Positions 49,115-58,125 of a stretch of DNA of 64,000 nt are shown in pieces (position 1 is the stretch's first letter; each line of letters begins with the position of its first letter). Below the pieces are notes generated by a model. It was not told where the DNA came from, did not search any database, and saw only the letters and a program-made list of their open reading frames with translations. The stretch spans positions 248,001-312,000 of the forward strand of contig NZ_JAHXYH010000002.1 in the NCBI RefSeq assembly GCF_019970065.1, read 5' to 3'. This DNA comes from Chryseobacterium sp. OSA05B. GTDB lineage: Bacteria; Bacteroidota; Bacteroidia; Flavobacteriales; Weeksellaceae. A program made the position numbers and the translations under genes.

Positions 49115-50782
49115 TTATTGGGATCCTAACAGAACTCCTGATACATTCCATGAACTGAAACTTTTGCCTTCTGAGGCTCCCTGAGGGATTTTTACCTGTA
49201 TGGTGTGCGTTCCCGCTTTCAGATCTCCGAGTGGGATGAAATTTGGATTCGTAACCGTTCCGGGACACCAGTTGGATCGGCTGAGGTCTGATGAGGAAAG
49301 TCCGTCCGGAAAATTCCCCGATGCAGGGTTGTACAGGCGATAAGAACCACAATCTGACCTCCATGGAATAAAAGAAAACGTCATTTTTCCGTCTAAGAAT
49401 ACAGAATTTGTTTTCGGAACAAATTCATCTCCGTTTTCCCAGCCTCCGTGTCCGGTAGTGATGTATCTCAGTTGGGCATTTTTCAGATCCTTTTTTAAGG
49501 TGAATTCTACAAAAAGTCCTTTATCCTTATCGAACATGGTTGAATAATCCTGACCCGCCATTTCCATGATATTTAAAGTATTGAAAAGAGGAATGGCCGT
49601 ATTGTTTTTATACACCGTCTGATCACTTTTATGAATGGTGATGTCCAGACTTATTGTATGGCCGCCTTTATCATAATTGCCGATAAAAGCTCCCACCCAA
49701 AGTTCTTTTTCGGAAAGAGACGGTTTTAATTCCGTGATATCCTGACGGTAAGGGCTCACCGTCTGCCAGTCTTTTCCTTTCAACTGAATATGATTGAATT
49801 TCTGGATTCCGAAAGCGGTAAAAAATCTCATCATTTCTACTGCAGGGCTGTAGTTTTCAGTAGCTGTTACTCCGAAATACTGCTTTCCGTTTCCATTGTC
49901 GTAAACAGGAAGCGTTTTAGCTCCTTTTTCCAGTCCGTCAAAAAAGGATGATGTTTTATCCTGAGGGATAAAAAATACGGTTCCCGTTCTGTCGTAAGCG
50001 TCACCATTGGATTGCTGCTTAACTTCTACAAAAATATTTTCCCCTTCCTTGATGGCAGGAAATTTTATTTTTTTAAGGATAATGGTTCCGTTGGCGAATT
50101 TTTTTACGTTTTCATTGGATTTTGATTGGTCTGAAAAATTGATTGTTTCATTCTCGAAAACCTTCAATGTGGTAAAACGACTTTTCCAAAGCAGGTCCTT
50201 ATATCCTAAAAGATCGGTAGATGGTACGGATCCTTTTATAATGGTATCAATGTCGGTTTTCTTTATTTTCTTAATCGATGTTGCGGTGATCAGTGAATTT
50301 TTATTTCTTTCAATTTCTAATACAAAACCTAAATTTTGTCCTAAAACAGACGGACCGCCACTGATCTTTAAATCTTGAGTGTACCAAACTTCGATCGTAT
50401 TGGAATTGATCTTTGTAACCGCTTTTTTACAGGTATAACCCAGTATTTTTTTTGTTTCATTGGTTAGTTCGAAGGATTGTTTTCCGATGGATTCTGCATC
50501 TGAAGAGGATATGATTTCTCCCGGTTTCAGGAAAGCATAGGATACAACGGTATTGGAAGGTTTTTCGACTTTGATGATTTCATAAGGATAATCGTTTTTC
50601 TGCTCCCGGATCTTATTATTCAGAATAAAATTTTCCTTCGCATCTGCCCAGACAAGGGTAGGGGACTGTTCCGTAAGAATTTTTCCATTGGAAGAGCTGG
50701 TGTATTGAATCTCATAAGTTTGTGCATACGCCATACAGCATAAGAATAAGGCGAAGAAATTGAATAGCGTTTTTTTATACAT
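49115..50782 (-). CDS. GLPGLI-like + PNGase F-like glycosidase
   Basis: 555 residues. Sec signal to about residue 20 (MAYAQ). Residues 21-180 have the GLPGLI pattern (TYEIQYTSSSNGKI, LGYTCKKAVTKINSNTIEVWYTQDL). From about 225 the two PNGase F-type beta-sandwich domains begin. GDAYDRTGTVFF aligns with the catalytic Asp60 region (D264 here), HGGWENGDEFVPKTN with the Glu206 region (E453), and RSNWCPGT is a family block. The Glu118 equivalent is not seen. Such enzymes release N-glycans from glycoproteins; the fused N-terminal domain recalls PNGase F-II with its extra N-terminal domain. Secreted or periplasmic. Confidence 0.78.
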   Translation of the reverse strand: MYKKTLFNFFALFLCCMAYAQTYEIQYTSSSNGKILTEQSPTLVWADAKENFILNNKIREQKNDYPYEIIKVEKPSNTVVSYAFLKPGEIISSSDAESIGKQSFELTNETKKILGYTCKKAVTKINSNTIEVWYTQDLKISGGPSVLGQNLGFVLEIERNKNSLITATSIKKIKKTDIDTIIKGSVPSTDLLGYKDLLWKSRFTTLKVFENETINFSDQSKSNENVKKFANGTIILKKIKFPAIKEGENIFVEVKQQSNGDAYDRTGTVFFIPQDKTSSFFDGLEKGAKTLPVYDNGNGKQYFGVTATENYSPAVEMMRFFTAFGIQKFNHIQLKGKDWQTVSPYRQDITELKPSLSEKELWVGAFIGNYDKGGHTISLDITIHKSDQTVYKNNTAIPLFNTLNIMEMAGQDYSTMFDKDKGLFVEFTLKKDLKNAQLRYITTGHGGWENGDEFVPKTNSVFLDGKMTFSFIPWRSDCGSYRLYNPASGNFPDGLSSSDLSRSNWCPGTVTNPNFIPLGDLKAGTHTIQVKIPQGASEGKSFSSWNVSGVLLGSQ

Positions 50783-50908
50783 AATGACGGGGTTTCTGCA
50801 GAAATAATTCTAATATTTATGCTAAGTTCTACTGAGTTTTAAACGGTTCTATGTATAATATGTAGGTAATAAAGAGACAAATGTTACGTTGAGGTTAAAA
50901 TAATATAT

Positions 50909-51859
50909 ATGAGGCACTATTTAATGCTTTTGATTTTTATTCTTTTTTCAAACTTTTTTTCGGCACATAAACCGAAGGTAAAAGTGGAGAATTTTGGAAA
51001 TGTAAAAACTTACTATGTATCTGAATTTAATTTCAGTGATGCAGTAAGCAGTGAAGAATTGAAAATTCAAATTTTAGGAAAGCTTTCTGAAGATATTGCT
51101 AAAAGGTTAGGATATAAGGATACTCTTTTGATTGAATATAAGGTTAGGTTTAATGAACGAATGGATAAGTTAGCTATACTCGAAAGTGAAAATTCACATT
51201 ATAAGATTCCAGGATTGGTGGAGGGGAATATTCTAAAAAGCAACGGATCGGGTTTGGCAGTCAGAATTATAGATACAAAAATCAATGTTGATGAAATATT
51301 AAAACTAGTAGAGTATACGATCATTAATAGAAAACAAATAAATAAGTATCTCAACAATGTTAAGTTTTCATATGATGAAGAGAATAGTATTGATGTCTGG
51401 GCTAATTCTGAAGAATTTATCAACACAATTACTAGAAGGAAGTCAAAACTGGTTGAAGAGGTAATGGATAAAGCTATTGTTCTATTGGCTAATCGATATC
51501 TACAGACAGAATTATTCTGGAAAAATAATGAATTTGTTTTCGGAATAAATACTGTTCCATCCTCTGACCGAAACTATATGAGTTTTGTAAGAGAACAGTA
51601 TAAAGTTAAAGATTTTAAGTATTTTGTAGATTCTCCTTTATCAGGTTTCTTTGTGATTTCTGATGAAAAAGATAGATTAATACATTTTGATGGGATAGAA
51701 GAAAATACAGGAATGATTTTGGAAATTGGAGAAAAAGACAGAACTTATCCTTTTAATATATCGAAAGACAGATTTAAAGGAAAAGTTATTTTATTTAATA
51801 ATGGATATTATTTTTACGTATATGACATCAATAAAAAAACTACCCTAAAAATAGAGTAG
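50909..51859 (+). CDS. Secreted protein of unknown function
   Basis: 316 residues. Signal peptide LLIFILFSNFFSAH, cut near residue 20. Acidic and basic residues alternate along the chain. Its composition (AT-rich, Lys/Ile/Asn-rich) differs from the neighbours, which hints at a horizontally acquired or weakly constrained gene. No family recognised. A small hairpin around the stop (51837-51864) may terminate it. Confidence 0.6.
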   Translation: MRHYLMLLIFILFSNFFSAHKPKVKVENFGNVKTYYVSEFNFSDAVSSEELKIQILGKLSEDIAKRLGYKDTLLIEYKVRFNERMDKLAILESENSHYKIPGLVEGNILKSNGSGLAVRIIDTKINVDEILKLVEYTIINRKQINKYLNNVKFSYDEENSIDVWANSEEFINTITRRKSKLVEEVMDKAIVLLANRYLQTELFWKNNEFVFGINTVPSSDRNYMSFVREQYKVKDFKYFVDSPLSGFFVISDEKDRLIHFDGIEENTGMILEIGEKDRTYPFNISKDRFKGKVILFNNGYYFYVYDINKKTTLKIE

Positions 51860-51885
51860 TTTATATGTTTTATTTTGATCTTAAA

Positions 51886-53091
51886 TTAAGAAATTCTCTC
51901 GATCAACGCCATATAGAATCCATCGTAACCATGACTAGGCATTACTTTGTCATCTTTAACCATTTTGTATCCCGGGTTGCTTTTCAAAAATTCTTCTACT
52001 TGCAAATTATTCTCAGATGGTAAGATAGAACATGTGGCATACACCATTTTTCCACCTACTTTAAGCATTTTGGAATAATCCTGAAGGATTTGCTGCTGTT
52101 CTTTTTTGATTCTGTCGATAAAATCCTGATCAATTTTCCATTTACTGTCCGGGTTTCTTTTTAAAACACCAAGTCCTGAACAAGGTGCATCAATAAGAAG
52201 TCGGTCCACTTTATCATGAAGACGCTTGATCACTTTATTGTCAGAGATCATACGGGTTTCGATATTGTGTGCGCCCGCTCTTTTTGCACGACGTTTCAGT
52301 TCAGCCAGTTTCCACTCGAAAATATCTAAAGCCACGATCTGACCTTTATTTCCCATCAATGCAGCTAAGTGAAGTGTTTTTCCACCTGCACCCGCACACG
52401 CATCTACCACTCTCTGTCCTTCTTTTACATCAAGGAAATACCCGATTTTCTGTGAAGAAGCATCCTGAACTTCAAATAAACCTTCTTTGAAAGCAGTGGT
52501 AAGAAAAACATTCTTCTTTTCTTCAAGCTGTACAGCATCAGGGTAATTTTTTACCGTATACGCTACAACACCTTCGTCAGAAAGGTCAGAGATCAATTCT
52601 TTGGGAGTTGTTTTTAAACTGTTTGCTCTTAATACTGTTGGAGCCTGCTCATTTAAAGCGTGCATTTCTTTTTCCCATCCCGGACCTAATTCTTTTTCCA
52701 GAGTTTCAGCCAGCCATTCAGGAATGGAATGCTCGATAGCTTTTGTAGGAACGGTATTCTTTTTAAGCTTAGTAAGAATATCTGCGATTTTGATACCGTC
52801 AAATTCCTCAAATTTTTTGTAATTGGTCTTGCTCCAAAGCAGGTACGCAATCATCAGTTTATAGATGTTGGTAGGTTTTACACCCTCACCCATATAATAT
52901 TCAAGACGTTTTTTCCAGCGGATAATATTATAGAAAATCTCAGAAACAACGGCTCTGTCCTGGCTTCCCCATTTTCTGTGGGCTTTTAATAGTCTTTCGA
53001 TAACCTTATCGGCGTATTTATTTTTCTCGAAAAATGTTTCCTGTAAAGCATCGTGAATTCCGATCGCTAAGTTTCTGTGAATAAGTTCCAT
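51886..53091 (-). CDS. 16S rRNA m5C methyltransferase (RsmB/Sun type)
   Basis: 401 residues. N-terminal NusB-like helical region (about 1-140: RAVVSEIFYNIIRWKKRLEYYMG), then a Rossmann methyltransferase: VVDACAGAGGKTLHLAALMGNKG binds S-adenosylmethionine. The catalytic Cys pair lies in DAPCSGLGVLKRNPDSKW and YATCSILPSENNLQVEEFL. Methylates cytosine C5 in rRNA; RsmB is the closest known pattern. Repeat copy E lies upstream. Confidence 0.92.
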   Translation of the reverse strand: MELIHRNLAIGIHDALQETFFEKNKYADKVIERLLKAHRKWGSQDRAVVSEIFYNIIRWKKRLEYYMGEGVKPTNIYKLMIAYLLWSKTNYKKFEEFDGIKIADILTKLKKNTVPTKAIEHSIPEWLAETLEKELGPGWEKEMHALNEQAPTVLRANSLKTTPKELISDLSDEGVVAYTVKNYPDAVQLEEKKNVFLTTAFKEGLFEVQDASSQKIGYFLDVKEGQRVVDACAGAGGKTLHLAALMGNKGQIVALDIFEWKLAELKRRAKRAGAHNIETRMISDNKVIKRLHDKVDRLLIDAPCSGLGVLKRNPDSKWKIDQDFIDRIKKEQQQILQDYSKMLKVGGKMVYATCSILPSENNLQVEEFLKSNPGYKMVKDDKVMPSHGYDGFYMALIERIS

Positions 53092-53126
53092 AAATTTGCT
53101 TCGCTGTTTGAATCTGCAAAAGTACG

Positions 53127-53340
53127 AATTATAGTTGAGAGTTGAGGATCGGGTTGATGAGTTTGAAAGTAACCTAGTTGCTGGTTGAAGGTTGCTGGTT
53201 CAAAACTCGAAACTCGTATCCCGAAACATGTATAAAATCTGGCATCTACCATTAACAATTCACTTACGAAGCAAAATTCACCATTGACGTCTTCATCTCT
53301 CAGTCTGATGTCTCGTGTCTGAAATCTCAAGTCTAAAATT
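53127..53340. repeat. Dispersed intergenic repeat, copy E
   Basis: Full-length copy in the orientation of A. Shows GTTGAGAGTTGAG, TAGTTGCTGGTTGAAGG, CGTATCCCGAAACATGT, a CACTTACGAAGCAAAATTCACC block and GTCTGATGTCTCGTGTCTGA. No gene in this space. Confidence 0.8.
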
Positions 53341-53360
53341 TCTTTTTATCTCAAAAATCC

Positions 53361-53368
53361 TACCTTTG
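53361..53368 (+). promoter_or_regulatory. -7 box of yjdM
   Basis: TACCTTTG, matching TAnnTTTG, 15 bp before the yjdM start. Confidence 0.5.
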
Positions 53369-53382
53369 CAAAAATCAAAAAT

Positions 53383-53727
53383 ATGAGTGATACTGTACTT
53401 TGTCCGAAATGCGGCTCTGAATTTACCTATCCAACAGATAATATGATGACCTGTTCACAATGCTTTTATGAATGGAGTCCTGAAGAGACGGTAGCTGAAA
53501 CAGCCGGTGAAGGAAAAATTCTGGATTCGAACGGAAATGAGCTTCATGACGGAGATTCTGTAGTAGTAATCAAAGATCTTCCTGTGAAAGGTGCTCCAAA
53601 ACCGGTAAAAGCAGGAACTAAGGTTAAAAATATTCGTTTAAGACCGGATAGTGACCATAATATCGACTGTAAAATTGATGGTTTCGGGTCTATGGCTCTG
53701 AAATCTGAGTTTGTAAAGAAAGCGTAG
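53383..53727 (+). CDS. yjdM: Zinc-ribbon protein YjdM (PhnA family)
   Basis: 114 residues. N-terminal zinc ribbon [21 protein letters not shown] and C-terminal PhnA domain with [22 protein letters not shown]. Named PhnA in alkylphosphonate loci, but most members have no proven substrate. Full length. It is transcribed alone. Confidence 0.92.
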   Translation: MSDTVLCPKCGSEFTYPTDNMMTCSQCFYEWSPEETVAETAGEGKILDSNGNELHDGDSVVVIKDLPVKGAPKPVKAGTKVKNIRLRPDSDHNIDCKIDGFGSMALKSEFVKKA

Positions 53728-54051
53728 GCTTATTGCAAAAAATAAAAAAAGGAAAAGATTGGACAGTGTAATCTTTCAAAAAGACTTGATTGCAGGGAGG
53801 TGCTAATGTCCGTCTCAAGGCAGAAAGAGAATTAACCAAAAATTTCCTTATGCTGTGGAAATACAAATGTAAGAAAAAGTTTTAAACGGCTTCTTAGATT
53901 TGTATTTTTTTTATCCACATATTAACAATAAGTGTAAGAAAATGTAGGAGTTATGAGTTTTTAATGATGGGTTTTGAGTAATCAGAAGGGTGAAAAAACT
54001 GATCATACATTGGCTCATAATCAGCTCAGCCACTGCTGTGGTTTCCTGCTT
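53728..54051. other. Intergenic region between yjdM and the ABC ATPase gene
   Basis: 324 bp without a convincing gene. A weak hairpin AAAGATT/AATCTTT (53754-53776) may end yjdM. The centre (about 53880-53940) is very AT-rich. Nothing else supported. Confidence 0.5.
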
Positions 54052-54987
54052 TTAAACAAATGAAATCTTACTATTTCCTTCTAATTTCTCATCCGTATAG
54101 ACAATAAGTTCTTTACTGTAAACTTTCACTTTATTCCAGTAATGATTTCCGGCAAATCTGCTCTCCACAAGATCGGCTTCAATACCATATTCAGAAATTT
54201 TTATTTCTTTTGGATAATATGAAAATTTAGAAAGCTGAAATTCTGCTTTTTCCTCCTCAGTGAAAATATTGACTTCCCCAAAAAGTTTGGCGACATAAGA
54301 ATTGTAAGGATGTTTGTACGTTTCTTCCGGACTGTCGTTCTGGATCAGTCTTCCGTCTTTCAGAATAACAATCTGGTCTAGCCATGGCATGATGTCCTGA
54401 AGTTCATGGGTGGAAATAATCAGGGAAATCTGATGCTGTTTCACGTATCTGAAGAGTCTTTCGCGAAGCTCTATTTTTCTTGGAAAATCCAGATTACTGA
54501 AAGGTTCATCTAAAATAAGCAGTTTCGGAAGTACGGAAAGGGCTCTGGCAATGGCAACCCGCTGCTGCTGGCCACCGCTTAGATACTTAGGAAGAACGTG
54601 AGCGAATTCCTGAAGGCCTACCACTTCCAGAAGTTCCATCACGGTTTCTTTTTTCTGAGTTAAATTGATATTGGAAATAAATTTACCTACATTTTCGGCA
54701 ACGGTAGCGTAGGGCATCAGGTCAAAATTCTGGGCGACCAGTTTCATCTCGGCTTCTCCGGGAACAAGATTTCCTTTAGGTCCTAAAAGTTGCTTTCCGT
54801 TAAAAATAATTTCGCCGCTTTCCCAGTCCAGAAGGCCATAAATCAGGTTGAGCAATGTAGACTTTCCACATCCGCTTTCGCCTGCAAGAGCAATGATTCT
54901 GCCTTCTTCAAAACCCAGATTAAGGTTCTGAAACAGGGGATTATCTTTAGTATGGGAAAAGTATAAATTGTTTATTTCTAATAGCAT
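54052..54987 (-). CDS. ABC transporter ATP-binding protein
   Basis: 311 residues. Walker A GESGCGKST, signature LSGGQQQRVAIARAL, Walker B LLILDEPFSNLD and switch His in STHELQD are all present. A C-terminal ~90-residue extension (FGEVNIFTEEEKAEFQ onward) carries a regulatory-type tail. No permease gene is adjacent, so partner and substrate are unknown; the pattern of the cassette is closest to import-type or spermidine-like ATPases. The -7 box at 54992-54999 lies almost on the start codon. Confidence 0.88.
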   Translation of the reverse strand: MLLEINNLYFSHTKDNPLFQNLNLGFEEGRIIALAGESGCGKSTLLNLIYGLLDWESGEIIFNGKQLLGPKGNLVPGEAEMKLVAQNFDLMPYATVAENVGKFISNINLTQKKETVMELLEVVGLQEFAHVLPKYLSGGQQQRVAIARALSVLPKLLILDEPFSNLDFPRKIELRERLFRYVKQHQISLIISTHELQDIMPWLDQIVILKDGRLIQNDSPEETYKHPYNSYVAKLFGEVNIFTEEEKAEFQLSKFSYYPKEIKISEYGIEADLVESRFAGNHYWNKVKVYSKELIVYTDEKLEGNSKISFV

Positions 54988-54991
54988 AATA

Positions 54992-54999
54992 CAAATGTA
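54992..54999 (-). promoter_or_regulatory. -7 box at the ABC ATPase start
   Basis: TACATTTG read leftward, five bases from the start codon, so transcription would begin at or near the ATG. Confidence 0.4.
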
Positions 55000-55062
55000 A
55001 GGTTTTTATGAAAAAATAAAATTTTTTATTATATTAGCGGAAGTAATAAAAATATATCAAAA

Positions 55063-55722
55063 ATGATAAAAAAGCTGTTTTCTTTAGCTATTCCTGCTTT
55101 ATTTGTGGCGGCTGTAGTGGTTTCTTGTAAAAAAGATAAACCGGTTACAAGCGAAAGCAATGAAGTGGTAACTACCAAAGACGGAAACCAGTATACGCTG
55201 GATACATTAAACAGTAAAGTGGAGTGGAAAGGATATAAAGTATTCAAGTCTGAAAGCACAAGCCATTTCGGAACCATCAAGTTTGAAAGTGGGGATGTGA
55301 CGGTAAAAGAAGGTAAGCTTGAAAGTGGAAAATTTGTTGCTGATATGGCTTCTCTGACGTCTGTAGATCTGAAAGACGATGCTGAACAGTTAGGAAAACT
55401 GAACGGTCATCTGAAGAGCGGAGATTTCTTTGAAGTGGAAAAATTCCCGACGGCTTCATTTGAAATTACAAAAGTGACTCCGTCTACAGAAGGAGATTAC
55501 AATACGCTTCTTGATGGTAATTTAACGATCAAAGGCATTTCAAAACCGGTTCAGTTTAAGGCTAATGTTTCTGTAAAAGACGGAGAAGTAAGTGTAGCTA
55601 CCGAGCCTAAGGATATTAAAAGAGAAGAGTTTGGCGTGAAGTTCCAGGCTCCTGCTGAAAACGGGGTGATCAAGGATGAGGTAACTCTTCAGATCAGCGT
55701 TAAAGCTTTAGAAAAGAAATAA
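55063..55722 (+). CDS. YceI-family lipoprotein
   Basis: 219 residues. Lipobox VVVSC with Cys about residue 22, then a Lys/Ser linker. The YceI lipocalin-like domain follows (LDTLNSKVEWKGYKVFKSESTSHFGTIKF...LNGHLKSGDFFEVEKFPTASFEITKVTP...NLTIKGISKPVQFKANV). Members bind isoprenoid-type lipids in the periplasm. The predicted binding barrel is complete. Confidence 0.92.
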   Translation: MIKKLFSLAIPALFVAAVVVSCKKDKPVTSESNEVVTTKDGNQYTLDTLNSKVEWKGYKVFKSESTSHFGTIKFESGDVTVKEGKLESGKFVADMASLTSVDLKDDAEQLGKLNGHLKSGDFFEVEKFPTASFEITKVTPSTEGDYNTLLDGNLTIKGISKPVQFKANVSVKDGEVSVATEPKDIKREEFGVKFQAPAENGVIKDEVTLQISVKALEKK

Positions 55723-55754
55723 TTTTTTTATTTAAGTGAAATAAGTGATTGAAG

Positions 55755-55785
55755 TCTGCCTCCCATAAAGGGGCAGATTTTTTTA
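55755..55785 (+). terminator. Rho-independent terminator
   Basis: TCTGCC/GGCAGA stem (55755-55778), followed by TTTTTTT. Ends the yceI-like gene. Confidence 0.85.
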
Positions 55786-55815
55786 TCACAGATTCATTAT
55801 TAAACTTAAAAAACG

Positions 55816-55823
55816 TATTTTTG
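55816..55823 (+). promoter_or_regulatory. -7 box of pheS
   Basis: TATTTTTG, matching TAnnTTTG, 25 bp before the pheS start. Confidence 0.5.
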
Positions 55824-55848
55824 CAAAACATTTTGAAAGGGTAAAACA

Positions 55849-56859
55849 ATGATAGAAAAGATAGAAGAACTACTTACCGAAGTAAACAGCTTCAATGCTA
55901 CGTCTAAAGAGGAAATTGAAAACTTCCGAATTAAGTATAATGGTAAAAAAGGTGTTCTGAATGATTTTTTTGAAAAATTTAAAGAAGTTCCAAACGACCA
56001 GAAAAAAGAATTCGGACAGAAGATCAATTCTTTGAAACAGGCTGTTGCAGGAAAACTGGAAGATCTTAAAGATTCTTCCCAATCTGCTATTATCACAGAA
56101 AAAGAAGATCTTACAAGACCTGCTTTTCCATTGGATCTTGGGTCCAGACATCCGATCAATCTGGTGAAAAACAGAATTATTGAAATTTTCAAATCAATTG
56201 GTTTCGCAGTAGCCGACGGTCCTGAAATAGAGGATGACTGGCATAATTTTACCGCGCTGAACCTTCCTGAGTACCATCCGGCAAGAGATATGCAGGACAC
56301 TTTCTTCATTGAGCAGAATCCTGATGTCCTTTTAAGAACGCATACGTCTTCCGTACAGATCCGTTATATGGAAGAAAATCAGCCGCCAATCAGAATTCTT
56401 TCTCCGGGAAGAGTATTCAGAAATGAGGCTATTTCTTCACGTTCACACTGTATATTCCATCAGATCGAAGGTTTGTATATAGATGAGAATGTAAGTTTCG
56501 CAGATCTTAAGCAGACGATCCAGTTCTTTACGACTGAGCTTTTCGGAAAATCTAAGATCAGAATGAGACCTTCTTATTTCCCGTTTACGGAACCTAGTGC
56601 CGAGATCGATGTATATTGGGGATTAAACTCTGAAACCGATTACAGAATCACAAAAGGAACAGGCTGGCTGGAAATCATGGGTTGCGGAATGGTAGATCCT
56701 GCCGTTCTGAAAAACGTGAATATCGATGCTGAGAAATATTCAGGATACGCTTTCGGAATGGGTATTGAAAGAATCACCATGCTTCTTTACCAGATGAGCG
56801 ATATCAGAATGTTCTTCGAAAATGATATCAGAACTTTAGAACAGTTTAAATCACTATAA
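55849..56859 (+). CDS. pheS: Phenylalanine-tRNA ligase alpha subunit
   Basis: 336 residues. N-terminal coiled coil (about 1-85), then the class II catalytic core: [34 protein letters not shown] (motif 1 region), [34 protein letters not shown] (motif 2) and [15 protein letters not shown] (motif 3). Charges tRNA-Phe together with PheT, which is not in this window. Single gene with its own promoter and terminator. Confidence 0.97.
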   Translation: MIEKIEELLTEVNSFNATSKEEIENFRIKYNGKKGVLNDFFEKFKEVPNDQKKEFGQKINSLKQAVAGKLEDLKDSSQSAIITEKEDLTRPAFPLDLGSRHPINLVKNRIIEIFKSIGFAVADGPEIEDDWHNFTALNLPEYHPARDMQDTFFIEQNPDVLLRTHTSSVQIRYMEENQPPIRILSPGRVFRNEAISSRSHCIFHQIEGLYIDENVSFADLKQTIQFFTTELFGKSKIRMRPSYFPFTEPSAEIDVYWGLNSETDYRITKGTGWLEIMGCGMVDPAVLKNVNIDAEKYSGYAFGMGIERITMLLYQMSDIRMFFENDIRTLEQFKSL

Positions 56860-56864
56860 AAAAT

Positions 56865-56896
56865 AAACCTCCGGAACTTCCGGAGGTTTTTGTTTT
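56865..56896 (+). terminator. Rho-independent terminator
   Basis: AAACCTCCGG pairs with CCGGAGGTTT (56865-56874 with 56880-56889), T run after. Ends pheS. Confidence 0.92.
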
Positions 56897-57020
56897 TAAT
56901 TACTGACCTAAGAAACAAAACGTAATTAAAAACGATTTTATTGAAAATTTACAACGTGTATTGTATTATTCATGGGCAGAGAAGTATAAATATGGATTCT
57001 TATTTTTCTGAAACTCTGTT

Positions 57021-57045
57021 ACGCTGAGTGGAGTCGAAGCGTTTC
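57021..57045. repeat. CTGAG...TCGAAG hairpin
   Basis: TACGCTGAGTGGAGTCGAAGCG: ACGCT (57022-57026) pairs with AGCGT (57039-57043). The core CTGAG...TCGAAG is shared with the hairpin at 34776-34804, whose flanking stem is different but also paired. It sits in a 338-bp gap (56860-57197) that otherwise holds only the two flanking terminators. Confidence 0.6.
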
Positions 57046-57135
57046 ATTATATTTCGGATTCATCTGTATAAATTCTTATATCTGCTGTTATTAATAAGAC
57101 AACCGGAAGTTGACAAGTATTACATTACTCAACAT

Positions 57136-57172
57136 AAAAAATACCGGTAAAATTACTTTACCGGCATTTTTA
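57136..57172 (-). terminator. Terminator of the DUF3108 gene
   Basis: TACCGGTAAA pairs with TTTACCGGCA (57142-57151 with 57157-57166), with A/T runs on both sides. Confidence 0.85.
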
Positions 57173-57197
57173 TATTTTTGAAAATTGATTTTATCTT

Positions 57198-57968
57198 TTA
57201 TTTAAGGTACTTTAAAGGGTATTTCACATTTTTAAGATCATCAATACTTGCTTTCAGGGATCCTACAGCCAGTTCGGCTTTCAGAAGCATTGGGATATGG
57301 TTCGCATCATTGGTCACCCACATCGTTACCCCTTCTTTTTCCTTGAAAACCCTTCCGCTTTTTACGGACGGAATAATTTTCAGGCAGTTGATCGTCCCGA
57401 ATTTTGTTTTCAGATCTTCATTGCCCGTTACTTTCAGCTGAAACGGAAACATTTCATCATCAATCCAGACATTCATGTTGATCACGGTTCCTACTTTCAG
57501 CTCGCTTGTACTTTTACTTCTCAGATAATAAAAGCAGGAAAGCATATCCTGAACTCCTTTGACGGATTTCAAGACCTTTGAGCCGTTGGCAGGTGTCTTT
57601 TTATCCGTTAATATTAAAGTATGGTTATCGTGGTTAAAAACAGTCTCAAAATGCTGGCGATAGCTGCCTTCACGTACATTTCTCACATAAAAGCTGGGAA
57701 GCCCGGTATCTGTATTGATAAAACTTTCATAAAGATCTTCTACTTTAAAGAAGGCTTTTACAGCTCCCGTAGTCTGTCCTGTGCCTTTAACGTAGAGATG
57801 GGGTGCCCCCATATAAGTTGTTTTTTTGGCGGTTAGGTTAGCGGTTCCGGCGTTCAGTATTCCGTAGTGGATTCTGAATGTAATAGACTCACCGTCAGCA
57901 ATATTATCGATCTGAGCATAACTCAGGAGGAACGTAAATACTGCAAAAAAACTTAAAATTTTCTTCAT
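57198..57968 (-). CDS. DUF3108 exported protein
   Basis: 256 residues from the ATG at 57968, where a clean signal begins (MKKILSFFAVFTFLLSYAQ). DUF3108 pattern: GESITFRIHYGILNAGTANLTAKK, FFKVEDLYESFINTDTGLPSFYVRNVREGSY, QDMLSCFYYLRS and MPFQLKV. Periplasmic, role unknown; found in Bacteroidetes and Proteobacteria. The longer frame upstream has no signal-peptide features. Single gene. Confidence 0.85.
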   Translation of the reverse strand: MKKILSFFAVFTFLLSYAQIDNIADGESITFRIHYGILNAGTANLTAKKTTYMGAPHLYVKGTGQTTGAVKAFFKVEDLYESFINTDTGLPSFYVRNVREGSYRQHFETVFNHDNHTLILTDKKTPANGSKVLKSVKGVQDMLSCFYYLRSKSTSELKVGTVINMNVWIDDEMFPFQLKVTGNEDLKTKFGTINCLKIIPSVKSGRVFKEKEGVTMWVTNDANHIPMLLKAELAVGSLKASIDDLKNVKYPLKYLK

Positions 57969-58084
57969 GATATGACATTTAACAAAAACACTGCCAAATT
58001 TAAGATTCCTATGCATTGACCGGGATTTGATAAATCTCAGGTTTTTATTTAGAATCAATTAAATATGCTTCGCATTAAAATTAG

Positions 58085-58092
58085 TAAATTTG
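58085..58092 (+). promoter_or_regulatory. -7 box of the ferredoxin reductase operon
   Basis: TAAATTTG, matching TAnnTTTG, 33 bp before the start at 58126. Confidence 0.5.
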
Positions 58093-58125
58093 CAGTTACA
58101 TGTATAATTAAATTATCTTATTATT

